This document shows positions 7,555 through 13,523 of a stretch of DNA of 13,554 nucleotides, piece after piece (the first letter of the stretch is position 1; each line of letters starts with the position of its first letter). The DNA is from Longimicrobiales bacterium. GTDB lineage: Bacteria; Gemmatimonadota; Gemmatimonadetes; Longimicrobiales; Gaopeijiaceae. Below the pieces are notes generated by a model that saw only the letters and a program-made list of their open reading frames with translations, ran no database searches and had not been told where the DNA came from. The DNA is taken from the NCBI GenBank assembly GCA_022428035.1, contig JAKMDG010000123.1:1-13554 (forward strand), written 5' to 3'. Both the position numbers and the translations under genes were made by a program.

Positions 7555-8073
7555 TCAGTCTTTGTAGTCTTCCCCGACCGTCACGGAAAAGTCGTCGATG
7601 ACGTTTCGGGGGGCCTCCGGCAGGGACCGGCCCACGAACGCGGCGAACTCGGGAGAGCACCAATGTTTCCGAGCCGCCCACCACTCTCCGAATCCTCTCG
7701 TCGCAGCTACGTCGTTCAGCTGAGCCGTCACGCTGGCCCACGCCCAGTCGTCGACGTCACCCTGCTCGCGGCAGTAGTACAGCTCTTCGTACAGGCGGAT
7801 GTGAGCCATCATGAGCGCGGAGAACTGGACACGATCCGCCGGGTCCGGCAGGCTGGCGAGCCCTGTCGATCCTCGAGCCCACACGTTGGCTGTGCTGGGG
7901 TTGCAGGCTAGAGCTTCATGGAGGGTGTTGATCTTGGTGAAAATGGACTGGGCTGCAGTGTGGCGGGCCGACCGGGCACTGTTTTTGACCTGGGTGCCGA
8001 GGTAGATGAGTGAGATGATCACTCCTCCTGCAGCCAGCACCTCCGCTGCAGCCCCGATCGCGTCCCAATTCAT
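7555..8073 (-). CDS. Small protein with one N-terminal membrane helix, function unknown
   Basis: A 172-residue protein I cannot name with confidence. Residues about 6-25 (IGAAAEVLAAGGVIISLIYL) form one membrane helix, followed by GTQVKNSARSARHTAAQ and a mostly helical soluble part rich in Trp and acidic residues (ELYYCREQGDVDDWAW; FGEWWAARKHW). This layout, MNWDAIGAxxE-helix-YLxxQV, recurs in uncharacterised bacterial proteins. ATG at 8073 is chosen because the helix begins right after it; the longer upstream frame lies inside the PorV-like gene. The start follows the stop of that gene by only four bases, with no Shine-Dalgarno of its own, so translation is probably coupled. It converges on the sulfotransferase gene with 43 bases between stops, and no clear terminator is seen there. 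Confidence 0.72.
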   Translation of the reverse strand: MNWDAIGAAAEVLAAGGVIISLIYLGTQVKNSARSARHTAAQSIFTKINTLHEALACNPSTANVWARGSTGLASLPDPADRVQFSALMMAHIRLYEELYYCREQGDVDDWAWASVTAQLNDVAATRGFGEWWAARKHWCSPEFAAFVGRSLPEAPRNVIDDFSVTVGEDYKD

Positions 8074-8077
8074 GAAC

Positions 8078-9001
8078 TCAGCGCCAGCCCAACCCGAAAC
8101 GGTGCGTTCCACCCTCCTCGCCGCCGCTGACCGGACGGAACGCCCACTCGATCGACAGGTTGTCCGCCCAGAAGGCGAAGCCGGTCGTGAGGGGTGACGC
8201 TTCGCTGCCATCGGGTAGGTCCTGGAAACCGATTCGTGCGACGAAGGTGCGCCCCTGGATCGGATAGTATCCGACCTCGATTCCGCCGCCGTACGTGAGA
8301 GCGTCAGCTGCGTCGAGTCCGGCATTGGCTGCGAACCCCAGGTCGAAGATGCCTACCTGTCGCCCGTATGTGCCGGCGCCCAGCACGATCCGTGAGGGCC
8401 GGGAGCCATAGCCGCTCCACGGCTTGCCCCCAATATCGTGGGCCGTGAGCCCTACACCGATCGGCCCCAGGTCGGTCGCGAGGCCTGCGTCGAAGAGCAT
8501 CACGTTGTTCAGCGAGGACTGGACGCGAGTGTCCAGCAGGTCGACGGCAACGCCCAATGATACGCCCGCAAATAGCTCGCGCCCGTATCCGATGGTGGCG
8601 GTTCTCTCTGATACCGGGTCCCCACCCGGGGCGAAGAGGTGGTCCTGCCCGGTTGGAGCGAGAAACGCACCACCATCTGGCACGCTGAATTGCAGGGAGC
8701 GCAGCCCGATTCCCCAAGTGCCGCCGAGAAAGTCGAATGCGGCGGAGAACGCGGCCGCTGAGGATGCCGCACCCCAGCGCTGCAAGCTCCCACCGAAGCC
8801 TCGGGCACTCGTGAGCCGGGCAGGATGGTAAAACAGCGCGTCCGCGTGACCGGACGTCATCGCGTACGAGTCCCCGAGCGCCATGGCACGTGCCGACGCA
8901 GGTAGCGTCGTTGTCTTTGGTAGCGTGCTCTCGAGCTGGGCGGTTGCTGCCGATGGAGCCAGGAGGGCGGCGGTTACGACCAGCGTAGTCGGGAAGCGCA
9001 T
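8078..9001 (-). CDS. PorV/PorQ-like outer-membrane beta-barrel protein
   Basis: A 307-residue exported protein with a clear signal peptide, MRFPTTLVVTAALLAPSAATA, cut before Gln22. The first mature block, LPASARAMALGDSYAM...ADALFYHPARL, is the hallmark of the PorV/PorQ/UPF0164 family (usual form: GaRalgmGgA, then NPAgL). The rest alternates Gly-rich short beta strands, as in FadL-like barrels. PorV relatives act in type IX secretion in Bacteroidota; here no T9SS partner or T9SS C-terminal domain is seen, so a general outer-membrane role is safer. ATG 9001 is picked for the signal peptide; upstream frame to 9097 would mask it. The NudC gene ends 73 bases upstream and the unknown membrane-protein gene begins four bases downstream, so it is probably part of a minus-strand operon. 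Confidence 0.78.
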   Translation of the reverse strand: MRFPTTLVVTAALLAPSAATAQLESTLPKTTTLPASARAMALGDSYAMTSGHADALFYHPARLTSARGFGGSLQRWGAASSAAAFSAAFDFLGGTWGIGLRSLQFSVPDGGAFLAPTGQDHLFAPGGDPVSERTATIGYGRELFAGVSLGVAVDLLDTRVQSSLNNVMLFDAGLATDLGPIGVGLTAHDIGGKPWSGYGSRPSRIVLGAGTYGRQVGIFDLGFAANAGLDAADALTYGGGIEVGYYPIQGRTFVARIGFQDLPDGSEASPLTTGFAFWADNLSIEWAFRPVSGGEEGGTHRFGLGWR

Positions 9002-9074
9002 GGCAGGGCTGTTCGAGGCGTGGCGGAACGCACCAACCTCGGGGGCGCCTCGGGGCCCGTCAACGAGACCGGGG

Positions 9075-9869
9075 TCAGCCCCGCACGCGTTGCTCAAAGT
9101 CCGCGATCAGGCGGAAGGCGATCGATCTGGGGTGGGGACGGAGCGGGAGGTCGTCCACATCGAACCATTGAGCGTCTGTGAGTTCCGTCGGATCGATGCA
9201 CAGATCTCCCTGCAGCCAGTCCGCAATGAAGCCGACCATGAGGGAGTGCGGGAATGGATGGGGCTGGCTGCCGAAGTAGCGGAGGTTGTGCACACGCACT
9301 CCCGCCTCTTCCTCGATTTCGCGGTGAACACACTCCTCGAGTGTCTCTCCCGGTTCGACGAATCCTGCGAGGGTGGAGTAGACACCCTCGGGGAAACGCG
9401 GCGAACGCCCGAGCAGTGCCTCGCGGCCTCGCTGTACAAGCACGATCACGGCCGGCGCCACCCGCGGATAATGGACTTGGCTGCACGCGCTGCAGCGAAG
9501 GCCCTCGGTCTCCGGGTCCAGTGCGGTAGGGGCCGCGCATCGAGAACAGAAGCGGTGTGTGAGTATCCAGTCGGCCTTCTGGCGGGCCGTGCCGACCATA
9601 CGGAAATCGACTGCCCCGAGGTCTCGCCACGCAGCCCGCAGGGGGAGCGCCTTGAGTCCGGAGGATTCGACGACATCGATGTCGTCGTCTCCCAGTACAT
9701 GGACATCAACGAGAGCGCCGTCGGCGCCACGGACCTCGACGTTCATGCGGGAGGCGGCGAGGCGGACCGGTCCGAGTGCCTCTTCGAGTCGTCCGGCGGA
9801 GGGGAGCTGGAGGCTCGAGTTTCCTGCCTCGAGAACCGGGCGGCTGCCGACGAACACGATCCGGGTCAT
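9075..9869 (-). CDS. nudC: NAD(H) pyrophosphatase, NudC type (Nudix)
   Basis: A 264-residue Nudix hydrolase that splits NAD(H) to NMN(H) and AMP; family members can also remove NAD caps from RNA. In order: an N-terminal domain (1-100), a zinc ribbon with Cys108, Cys111, Cys126 and Cys129, and a Nudix domain with a perfect box GFVEPGETLEECVHREIEEEAG starting at Gly169 (G-x5-E-x7-REUxEExGU). Ten residues later SQPHPFPHS (201-209) is the NADH-specific signature, with His replacing the usual Trp of SQPWPFPxS. ATG 9869 is supported by GGAGG eight bases upstream. The start overlaps the stop of the zinc-ribbon gene as ATGA, so the two are translationally coupled. Confidence 0.93.
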   Translation of the reverse strand: MTRIVFVGSRPVLEAGNSSLQLPSAGRLEEALGPVRLAASRMNVEVRGADGALVDVHVLGDDDIDVVESSGLKALPLRAAWRDLGAVDFRMVGTARQKADWILTHRFCSRCAAPTALDPETEGLRCSACSQVHYPRVAPAVIVLVQRGREALLGRSPRFPEGVYSTLAGFVEPGETLEECVHREIEEEAGVRVHNLRYFGSQPHPFPHSLMVGFIADWLQGDLCIDPTELTDAQWFDVDDLPLRPHPRSIAFRLIADFEQRVRG

Positions 9870-10081
9870 TCGGGTTGCCTCCGATCCAGAACGGCAGAGC
9901 GATGACACCCGGCACAGGTCACCCACATCCGATCCCGGACATACGAAACGTCGCGACGAGGTGGGACCGAACGGCGATCCAGAGTGCTCTCACACCGCGG
10001 ACACGTCAGCAGGCGACCCGTGCGGAACGACGAGGCGAGCGCGCGGGTTTCGTCATCTGTGAACCGATCCGTTGTCATCAC
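9866..10081 (-). CDS. Small zinc-ribbon protein of unknown function, coupled to nudC
   Basis: A 71-residue hydrophilic protein with two CxxC pairs, CPRC (27-30) and CAGC (56-59), spaced 25 residues apart as in a zinc ribbon or rubredoxin-like knuckle. The region between and around is Arg-rich, so nucleic-acid contact is possible but not shown. It is taken as real because its TGA overlaps the nudC ATG as ATGA, the classic coupled arrangement. The start may be GTG 10081 (nine bases after GAGGG at 10091-10095) or ATG 10078, one codon in. It is the first gene of the minus-strand unit and is divergent from the DUF5916 gene. I do not recognise a named family. Confidence 0.68.
   Translation of the reverse strand: MMTTDRFTDDETRALASSFRTGRLLTCPRCESTLDRRSVPPRRDVSYVRDRMWVTCAGCHRSAVLDRRQPE
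9878..9882 (-). promoter_or_regulatory. Ribosome binding site of nudC
   Basis: The minus strand reads GGAGG, eight spacer bases, then ATG at 9869. It lies inside the 3' end of the upstream zinc-ribbon gene and fixes the nudC start against the longer open frame that reaches 9926. Confidence 0.7.
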
Positions 10082-10203
10082 CGGACAATACCCTCAGCAG
10101 CGGATGGCAACCGCGTGTCTTACATAACGCTCCAAAGATATGCACTCCTTTCCCGCTCGAGCGGCCACTCGCGGCCGTTCGTTCCGACGCTCCCGAGTTC
10201 TCG
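10082..10203. promoter_or_regulatory. Divergent intergenic region, presumed promoters for two units
   Basis: These 122 bases separate two genes read in opposite directions and must hold promoters for both. The only locally AT-rich stretch is about 10118-10142 (TTACATAAC ... AAAGATATG). I could not place a convincing -35/-10 pair on either strand, so no exact promoter is claimed. Confidence 0.3.
10091..10095 (-). promoter_or_regulatory. Probable ribosome binding site of the zinc-ribbon gene
   Basis: The minus strand reads GAGGG, nine bases before GTG 10081 and twelve before ATG 10078; the spacing favours the GTG start. Confidence 0.45.
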
Positions 10204-12624
10204 ATGATTCCAGCACTTTTCCAGCTCGCCGTCGCGGGCGCCGCCGTAGTCGGCTCCGCAGAAGCAGAGCTTCGCCCGCCGGCGCCCGGTGTCGTGGAGC
10301 TCGGGGAGCGACTCGTCGAGGTCGTGCGCTACGATGGGACCCGGGCAGAGGTTGAAATCGAGACGCCCTCGGTCGCGTCGGCCGAGATCGACGTCGATGG
10401 CCGTCTCGACGACGCAGCCTGGGGTCAGGCAGCGCTCCTGGAAGGCTTCACGCAGTTCCGCCCGATCGAAGGGTCCGAGGCGACGCAGCGCACGGAAGTG
10501 CTCGTCCTGGTTGATGACGACGCGATCTATTTCGCCGTGAAGGCGTTTGACGAAGATCCGTCGGGGATCCGGGCGACGCTGACCGAGCGTGATGGCTTTG
10601 CGTATACCGACGACTACGTCCGCTTCATCCTCGACACGTTCGACGACCAGAGACGCGGATATGTCTTCACGATCAACCCCTTTGGCGTGCAGCACGACGG
10701 CCTCTGGAATGAAACCGGAGGCGGTACCGGTCGTCGTGGACGAGGCATGTTTTCGCCGATCGACGATAGCCCTGATTTTCTCTGGGATTCGGACGCCGAG
10801 ATGACGGAGTGGGGGTACCAGGCGGAGATTCGGATCCCCTTCAAGAGTCTGCGCTTTCCCGAGCTGGAGGAGCAGTCGTGGGGCCTCCAGGTGGAGCGGA
10901 AGATCCAGCGGACGGGTTTTGAGAGCTCCTGGGCCCCGATCACTGCATCGGTCGCGAACCGCCTGACGCAGGCTGGAAAACTGAATGGGCTCAGGGGTCT
11001 GGATATGGGCCTTTTCATGGAGGTGAACCCGTTCGTGACGGGGGCGCGCAACGGGGCTCTCGACGACAGCGACAACTTCGTCCACTCGAACCCGACCGGT
11101 GAATTCGGATTCAACGCGACGTACGGGATCACGTCGAACCTGACTCTCGATGGCACATTTAATCCTGACTTCAGTCAGGTCGAGGCGGACGCCGGGCAGG
11201 TGCAGGTCAACGAGCGGTTCGCGCTCTTCTTCGCCGAGGCTCGGCCCTTCTTCCTGGAGGGCACCGAGATCTTCGGTATGCCGAAGCAGCTCGTGTACAC
11301 CCGTACCATCCAGAACCCCATCGCCGGGGGTAAGCTGACCGGAAAGGTCGGTGGGCTGAATGTCGGGTACCTCGGGGCCGTCGACGAGACTTTCTCGTCC
11401 GATGCAGGCAACGTCTACGTGAACCTGCTGCGGGCTCGGGCTGACGTCGGCGCGTCGTCGACGATCGGTGCGGTCTACACCGACCGGACAGCGAACGCCT
11501 CTGAGTTCAACCGGGTTGCCGGCGCCGATGCTCGGATCCAGCTCGGTGGCCGGTATACCGTCACAGTGATGGGTGCCCGGAGCTTCACGAACGAAGCGTC
11601 ATTTTCAGAGCGTCGTGACGGGACGATGGGCTCCCTGCGTCTCGAGCGGGCGGGTCGAACGTTCCAGTACAGCGCGGAGTTCGAGGATACGCAGGGGGCC
11701 TTCAATCCGGGCAGTGGTTTCTTCCAGCGACTCGGCACGGCTCAGGCCAACTCCCGTGCCTCCTACACGTGGTTTGGACGACGGGGTGCCCTGCTCGAGT
11801 CGATCGCCCCGTCTGTCGAGGCGAAGGCGTTCTGGGACCACGACCGCTTTTGGGGCGGTCAGGGTTTCGAGGAAGGTGAGGTCCAGCTCAGCAGTCGCTT
11901 CGGCTTCAAGAACAACATCACGATCTGGGGGAACTACCAGCTCTCCCGCTTCCAATACCAGCCTGAGCAATACGAGGGCCTGTTCGTTCAGGGGTCAGGC
12001 GGCAGCACGCAGCCCTTCCGGCCTGATCAAGAGGAGTTCGATCTTCTGCCGAGCACCACGGTTGGTATCTGGGTGAACAAGTGGCAGAAGATCCGTGGGA
12101 ATGTACGATTCACGCGCAGCCAGCGACCGATCTTCGATCGGTTCTATCGTGTCGCGGTTGAGCCGGCGAACTCCTTGTCCGGTGAGGCACGTCTGAATCT
12201 GTACCCGACCAACTCGCTCTCTGCCGAGGTGGGCGCGAACTGGAGCCGCCTGACCCGAAAAAGCGACGGGGTCGAGCATTCGACGGCAATCATTCCTCGC
12301 GTAAGGGTGAGGTACCAGTTCTCGAGAGCCCTCTTCCTGCGCAGCATCTTCGAATACGGCAGCCAGGAATCGCTCTCGCTCCAGGACCCGGCCTCGGGCC
12401 TGCCACTCGTCAGCTGCGGTGATACCGATTGCTTCGAGCGATCGGGAGGCGTAAGCAACGACTTCCGCATCGAGGGCCTTCTCGGATACGAACCTTCGCC
12501 GGGGACCGTGTTCTTCTTTGGGTACACGCGCCAGATGCGCGATGCGCGTGCCTTCGGATTCGAGGACGTTCGTCCGACCGCCGACGGGCTCTTCCTGAAG
12601 CTGAGCTACCGCTTCCGGATGTAG
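10204..12624 (+). CDS. DUF5916 outer-membrane protein with N-terminal CBM9-like domain
   Basis: An 806-residue cell-envelope protein. A hydrophobic N-terminus (MIPALFQLAVAGAAVVGSAEA) acts as signal peptide but lacks the usual basic residues. Residues about 58-250 match the carbohydrate-binding family 9-like domain placed before DUF5916 barrels: IDVDGRLDDAAWGQA, then DDDAIYFAVKAFDEDP, and FTINPFGVQHDGLWNE. From about residue 280 to the end the chain shows many short amphipathic strands with aromatic girdles (e.g. FNATYGITSNLTLDGTFNPDFSQVEAD, shortened here to the core NPDFSQVEAD, and FFLEG) and ends LFLKLSYRFRM, like an outer-membrane barrel. Ligand and role are unknown; carbohydrate or glycan binding is inference from the domain name. 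No upstream in-frame start other than TTG 10072 exists, and no Shine-Dalgarno precedes ATG 10204. It is transcribed away from the zinc-ribbon/nudC unit. Confidence 0.86.
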   Translation: MIPALFQLAVAGAAVVGSAEAELRPPAPGVVELGERLVEVVRYDGTRAEVEIETPSVASAEIDVDGRLDDAAWGQAALLEGFTQFRPIEGSEATQRTEVLVLVDDDAIYFAVKAFDEDPSGIRATLTERDGFAYTDDYVRFILDTFDDQRRGYVFTINPFGVQHDGLWNETGGGTGRRGRGMFSPIDDSPDFLWDSDAEMTEWGYQAEIRIPFKSLRFPELEEQSWGLQVERKIQRTGFESSWAPITASVANRLTQAGKLNGLRGLDMGLFMEVNPFVTGARNGALDDSDNFVHSNPTGEFGFNATYGITSNLTLDGTFNPDFSQVEADAGQVQVNERFALFFAEARPFFLEGTEIFGMPKQLVYTRTIQNPIAGGKLTGKVGGLNVGYLGAVDETFSSDAGNVYVNLLRARADVGASSTIGAVYTDRTANASEFNRVAGADARIQLGGRYTVTVMGARSFTNEASFSERRDGTMGSLRLERAGRTFQYSAEFEDTQGAFNPGSGFFQRLGTAQANSRASYTWFGRRGALLESIAPSVEAKAFWDHDRFWGGQGFEEGEVQLSSRFGFKNNITIWGNYQLSRFQYQPEQYEGLFVQGSGGSTQPFRPDQEEFDLLPSTTVGIWVNKWQKIRGNVRFTRSQRPIFDRFYRVAVEPANSLSGEARLNLYPTNSLSAEVGANWSRLTRKSDGVEHSTAIIPRVRVRYQFSRALFLRSIFEYGSQESLSLQDPASGLPLVSCGDTDCFERSGGVSNDFRIEGLLGYEPSPGTVFFFGYTRQMRDARAFGFEDVRPTADGLFLKLSYRFRM

Positions 12625-12676
12625 CGACGGCTGCCTGGCCGCGTTAAGGTTCTCGGCTTGCTGGGCCACCTGGTTT

Positions 12677-12690
12677 CGACGAAATCGTCG
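12677..12690. repeat. Perfect inverted repeat upstream of infA
   Basis: CGACGA (12677-12682), AA, TCGTCG (12685-12690) form a perfect dyad 30 bases before the IF-1 start. Outer GGGCC (12663-12667) can also pair with GGCCC just after it. It could be an operator, a terminator stem for the upstream gene, or a 5' leader hairpin; no T-run follows. Confidence 0.4.
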
Positions 12691-12719
12691 CCGGCCCGTG
12701 ACTTCAATGGGTGAAAAGC

Positions 12720-12935
12720 GTGGGCAAAGACGCAATCGAGATCGAAGGGACTGTCACCGAGGTACTCCCGAACGCAACGTTCCGAGTGCTGCTCGAAAAC
12801 GACCACGAGGTGCATGCGTACCTGTCGGGCAAGATGCGGCAGAACTACATCCGCGTGCTCGAAGGGGATCGGGTGAAGGTGGAGATGTCACCGTACGATC
12901 TGTCGAAGGGTCGAGTGACCTACCGATATAAGTAG
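12720..12935 (+). CDS. infA: Translation initiation factor IF-1
   Basis: A 71-residue S1-like OB-fold protein that binds the 30S A site during initiation. The sequence follows the family from end to end: IEIEGTVTEVLPNATFRV, LENDHEVHAYLSGKMR, NYIRVLEGDRVKVEMSPYDL and the near-invariant end GRVTYRYK. GTG 12720 (MGKDAIEIEG) is favoured because it gives the usual family length (71-72 residues) and because GGTGA at 12709-12713 is a good Shine-Dalgarno six bases upstream; GTG 12711 would add three residues. It lies about 95 bases after the DUF5916 gene rather than next to secY or ribosomal protein genes, so it is outside the common ribosomal cluster at least on this side. Confidence 0.95.
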   Translation: MGKDAIEIEGTVTEVLPNATFRVLLENDHEVHAYLSGKMRQNYIRVLEGDRVKVEMSPYDLSKGRVTYRYK

Positions 12936-12993
12936 TCTCAGAAACCTCCGACCCCAGGGACGCGTAGGGCGGGGACGGATGATCGCAATTTGT

Positions 12994-12998
12994 GGAGG
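12994..12998 (+). promoter_or_regulatory. Ribosome binding site of the 74-residue membrane protein gene
   Basis: GGAGG followed by six bases and ATG 13005. This is the best Shine-Dalgarno in the window and is the main reason for accepting such a small gene and choosing this start over GTG 12990. Confidence 0.75.
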
Positions 12999-13004
12999 TC
13001 CCCC

Positions 13005-13229
13005 ATGAAGTCGTTTGGCAAGGTCGCGCTCGTTGGAGTCTCTGGACTCGTGCTGTTCAAAGTTGGCACGGCTCTCATCTTCCCCATGCTCGGCATCCTG
13101 ATTGCCCTCGTCGCACTTGTGGTGAAGGTCGCTGTGGCCGTGGCGGTCGCGTATTTCGTCATGGAGTGGCTCAAGAAGAAGAAGCACCGTGATGTTGACG
13201 TGCATGACGTCGAAATCGAGATCGAGTAG
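13005..13229 (+). CDS. Small hydrophobic membrane protein, function unknown
   Basis: A 74-residue protein with a long apolar core from about residue 5 to 50, best read as two closely spaced membrane helices (KVALVGVSGLVLFKVGTALI; then MLGILIALVALVV and VAVAVAVAYFVMEWL). It ends in a basic cluster, KKKKHRD, followed by an acidic tail with Asp/Glu-Val-Asp/Glu repeats (DVDVHDVEIEIE). The basic patch after the last helix suggests a cytoplasmic C-terminus. No known family is recognised. It begins 69 bases after infA and has its own strong ribosome binding site, so it may be co-transcribed with infA. Highly Val/Ala-rich content can arise in spurious frames, but the GGAGG-6-ATG context argues that it is real. 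Confidence 0.68.
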   Translation: MKSFGKVALVGVSGLVLFKVGTALIFPMLGILIALVALVVKVAVAVAVAYFVMEWLKKKKHRDVDVHDVEIEIE

Positions 13230-13284
13230 AGAGGCGCGCGACCAAAAAGGTCCCCGCTTCTCCAGAGAGAATTCTTCAAAAAAT

Positions 13285-13314
13285 GCCCCCAGAGCCGCTA
13301 AGGGCTTTGGAGGC
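13285..13314 (+). terminator. Hairpin downstream of the small membrane protein gene
   Basis: CCAGAGCC (13289-13296) pairs with GGCTTTGG (13303-13310) with one G-U pair and a six-base loop; GCC (13285-13287) and GGC (13312-13314) extend it after one mismatch. No T-run follows, so it may act as RNA end protection or a weak terminator. Confidence 0.35.
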
Positions 13315-13332
13315 TTGCGCTTAGGCGGCGAT

Positions 13333-13363
13333 CCCGTGAATCGCAAGCATTTATGCGGGTTTT
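13333..13363 (+). terminator. Possible intrinsic terminator of the infA unit
   Basis: CCCGTGAAT (13333-13341) pairs with ATTTA (13349-13353) and CGGG (13356-13359) across a two-base bulge, with a seven-base loop, and is followed directly by TTTT (13360-13363). It lies 15 bases before the next promoter, the expected place to insulate two units. The T-run is short, so strength is uncertain. Confidence 0.4.
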
Positions 13364-13377
13364 CGGCAGTTCTTCTC

Positions 13378-13406
13378 TTGACGGCCCCGAAAACGGGGTG
13401 TACAGT
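13378..13406 (+). promoter_or_regulatory. Sigma-70-type promoter with a dyad in its spacer
   Basis: TTGACG (13378-13383) and TACAGT (13401-13406) are separated by exactly 17 bases, so -35 matches five of six and -10 four of six consensus bases. The start of transcription would be near 13413. The spacer holds a perfect inverted repeat CCCCG-AAAA-CGGGG (13385-13398), which could be an operator for a repressor or a MerR-like regulator. No other stretch of the window matches the sigma-70 consensus as well. Confidence 0.6.
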
Positions 13407-13417
13407 TGGGATCAGGC

Positions 13418-13523
13418 GGACCTGCAGGCCCGGAAACACTTGATTTCATGCGGCTTTTCGAGTGTTCGGCCTGGTCCTTGCAAGGCCTGTTTCGGGACTG
13501 CACCGCAGGGCGGCTCAGGCCGC
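13418..13523 (+). ncRNA. Candidate structured leader or small RNA
   Basis: The stretch starting about five bases after the predicted transcription start folds into a long hairpin: GGAC (13418-13421) with GTCC (13474-13477), CAGGCC (13425-13430) with GGCCTG (13468-13473), and AACACTTG (13435-13442) with CGAGTGTT (13459-13466). A second stem uses GGCCTG (13484-13489) with CAGGCC (13516-13521) around CTGC-ACC-GCAG (13498-13508). Because CAGGCC and GGCCTG each occur twice, other pairings exclude these, as in attenuators. A further competing hairpin is GCGGC-TCAG-GCCGC (13510-13523). No known RNA family is recognised. It could be a 5' leader of a gene or rRNA operon beyond the edge. Confidence 0.35.

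Noticed and set aside
8883..9905. A 340-codon open frame on the plus strand
   Set aside because: It lies antisense to nudC and the PorV-like gene, both of which have clear motifs; the translation is rich in Arg/Glu with no recognisable domain. Long antisense frames are common in GC-rich coding DNA.
10120..11085. A 321-codon open frame on the minus strand
   Set aside because: It is antisense to the CBM9-like domain of the DUF5916 gene and shows no domain or ribosome binding site.
11995..12735. A 246-codon open frame on the minus strand
   Set aside because: It is antisense to the C-terminal barrel strands of the DUF5916 protein and has no family features.
12888..13439. A 183-codon open frame on the minus strand
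   Set aside because: It is antisense to the 74-residue membrane protein gene, which has a strong ribosome binding site, and reads into the non-coding right end.
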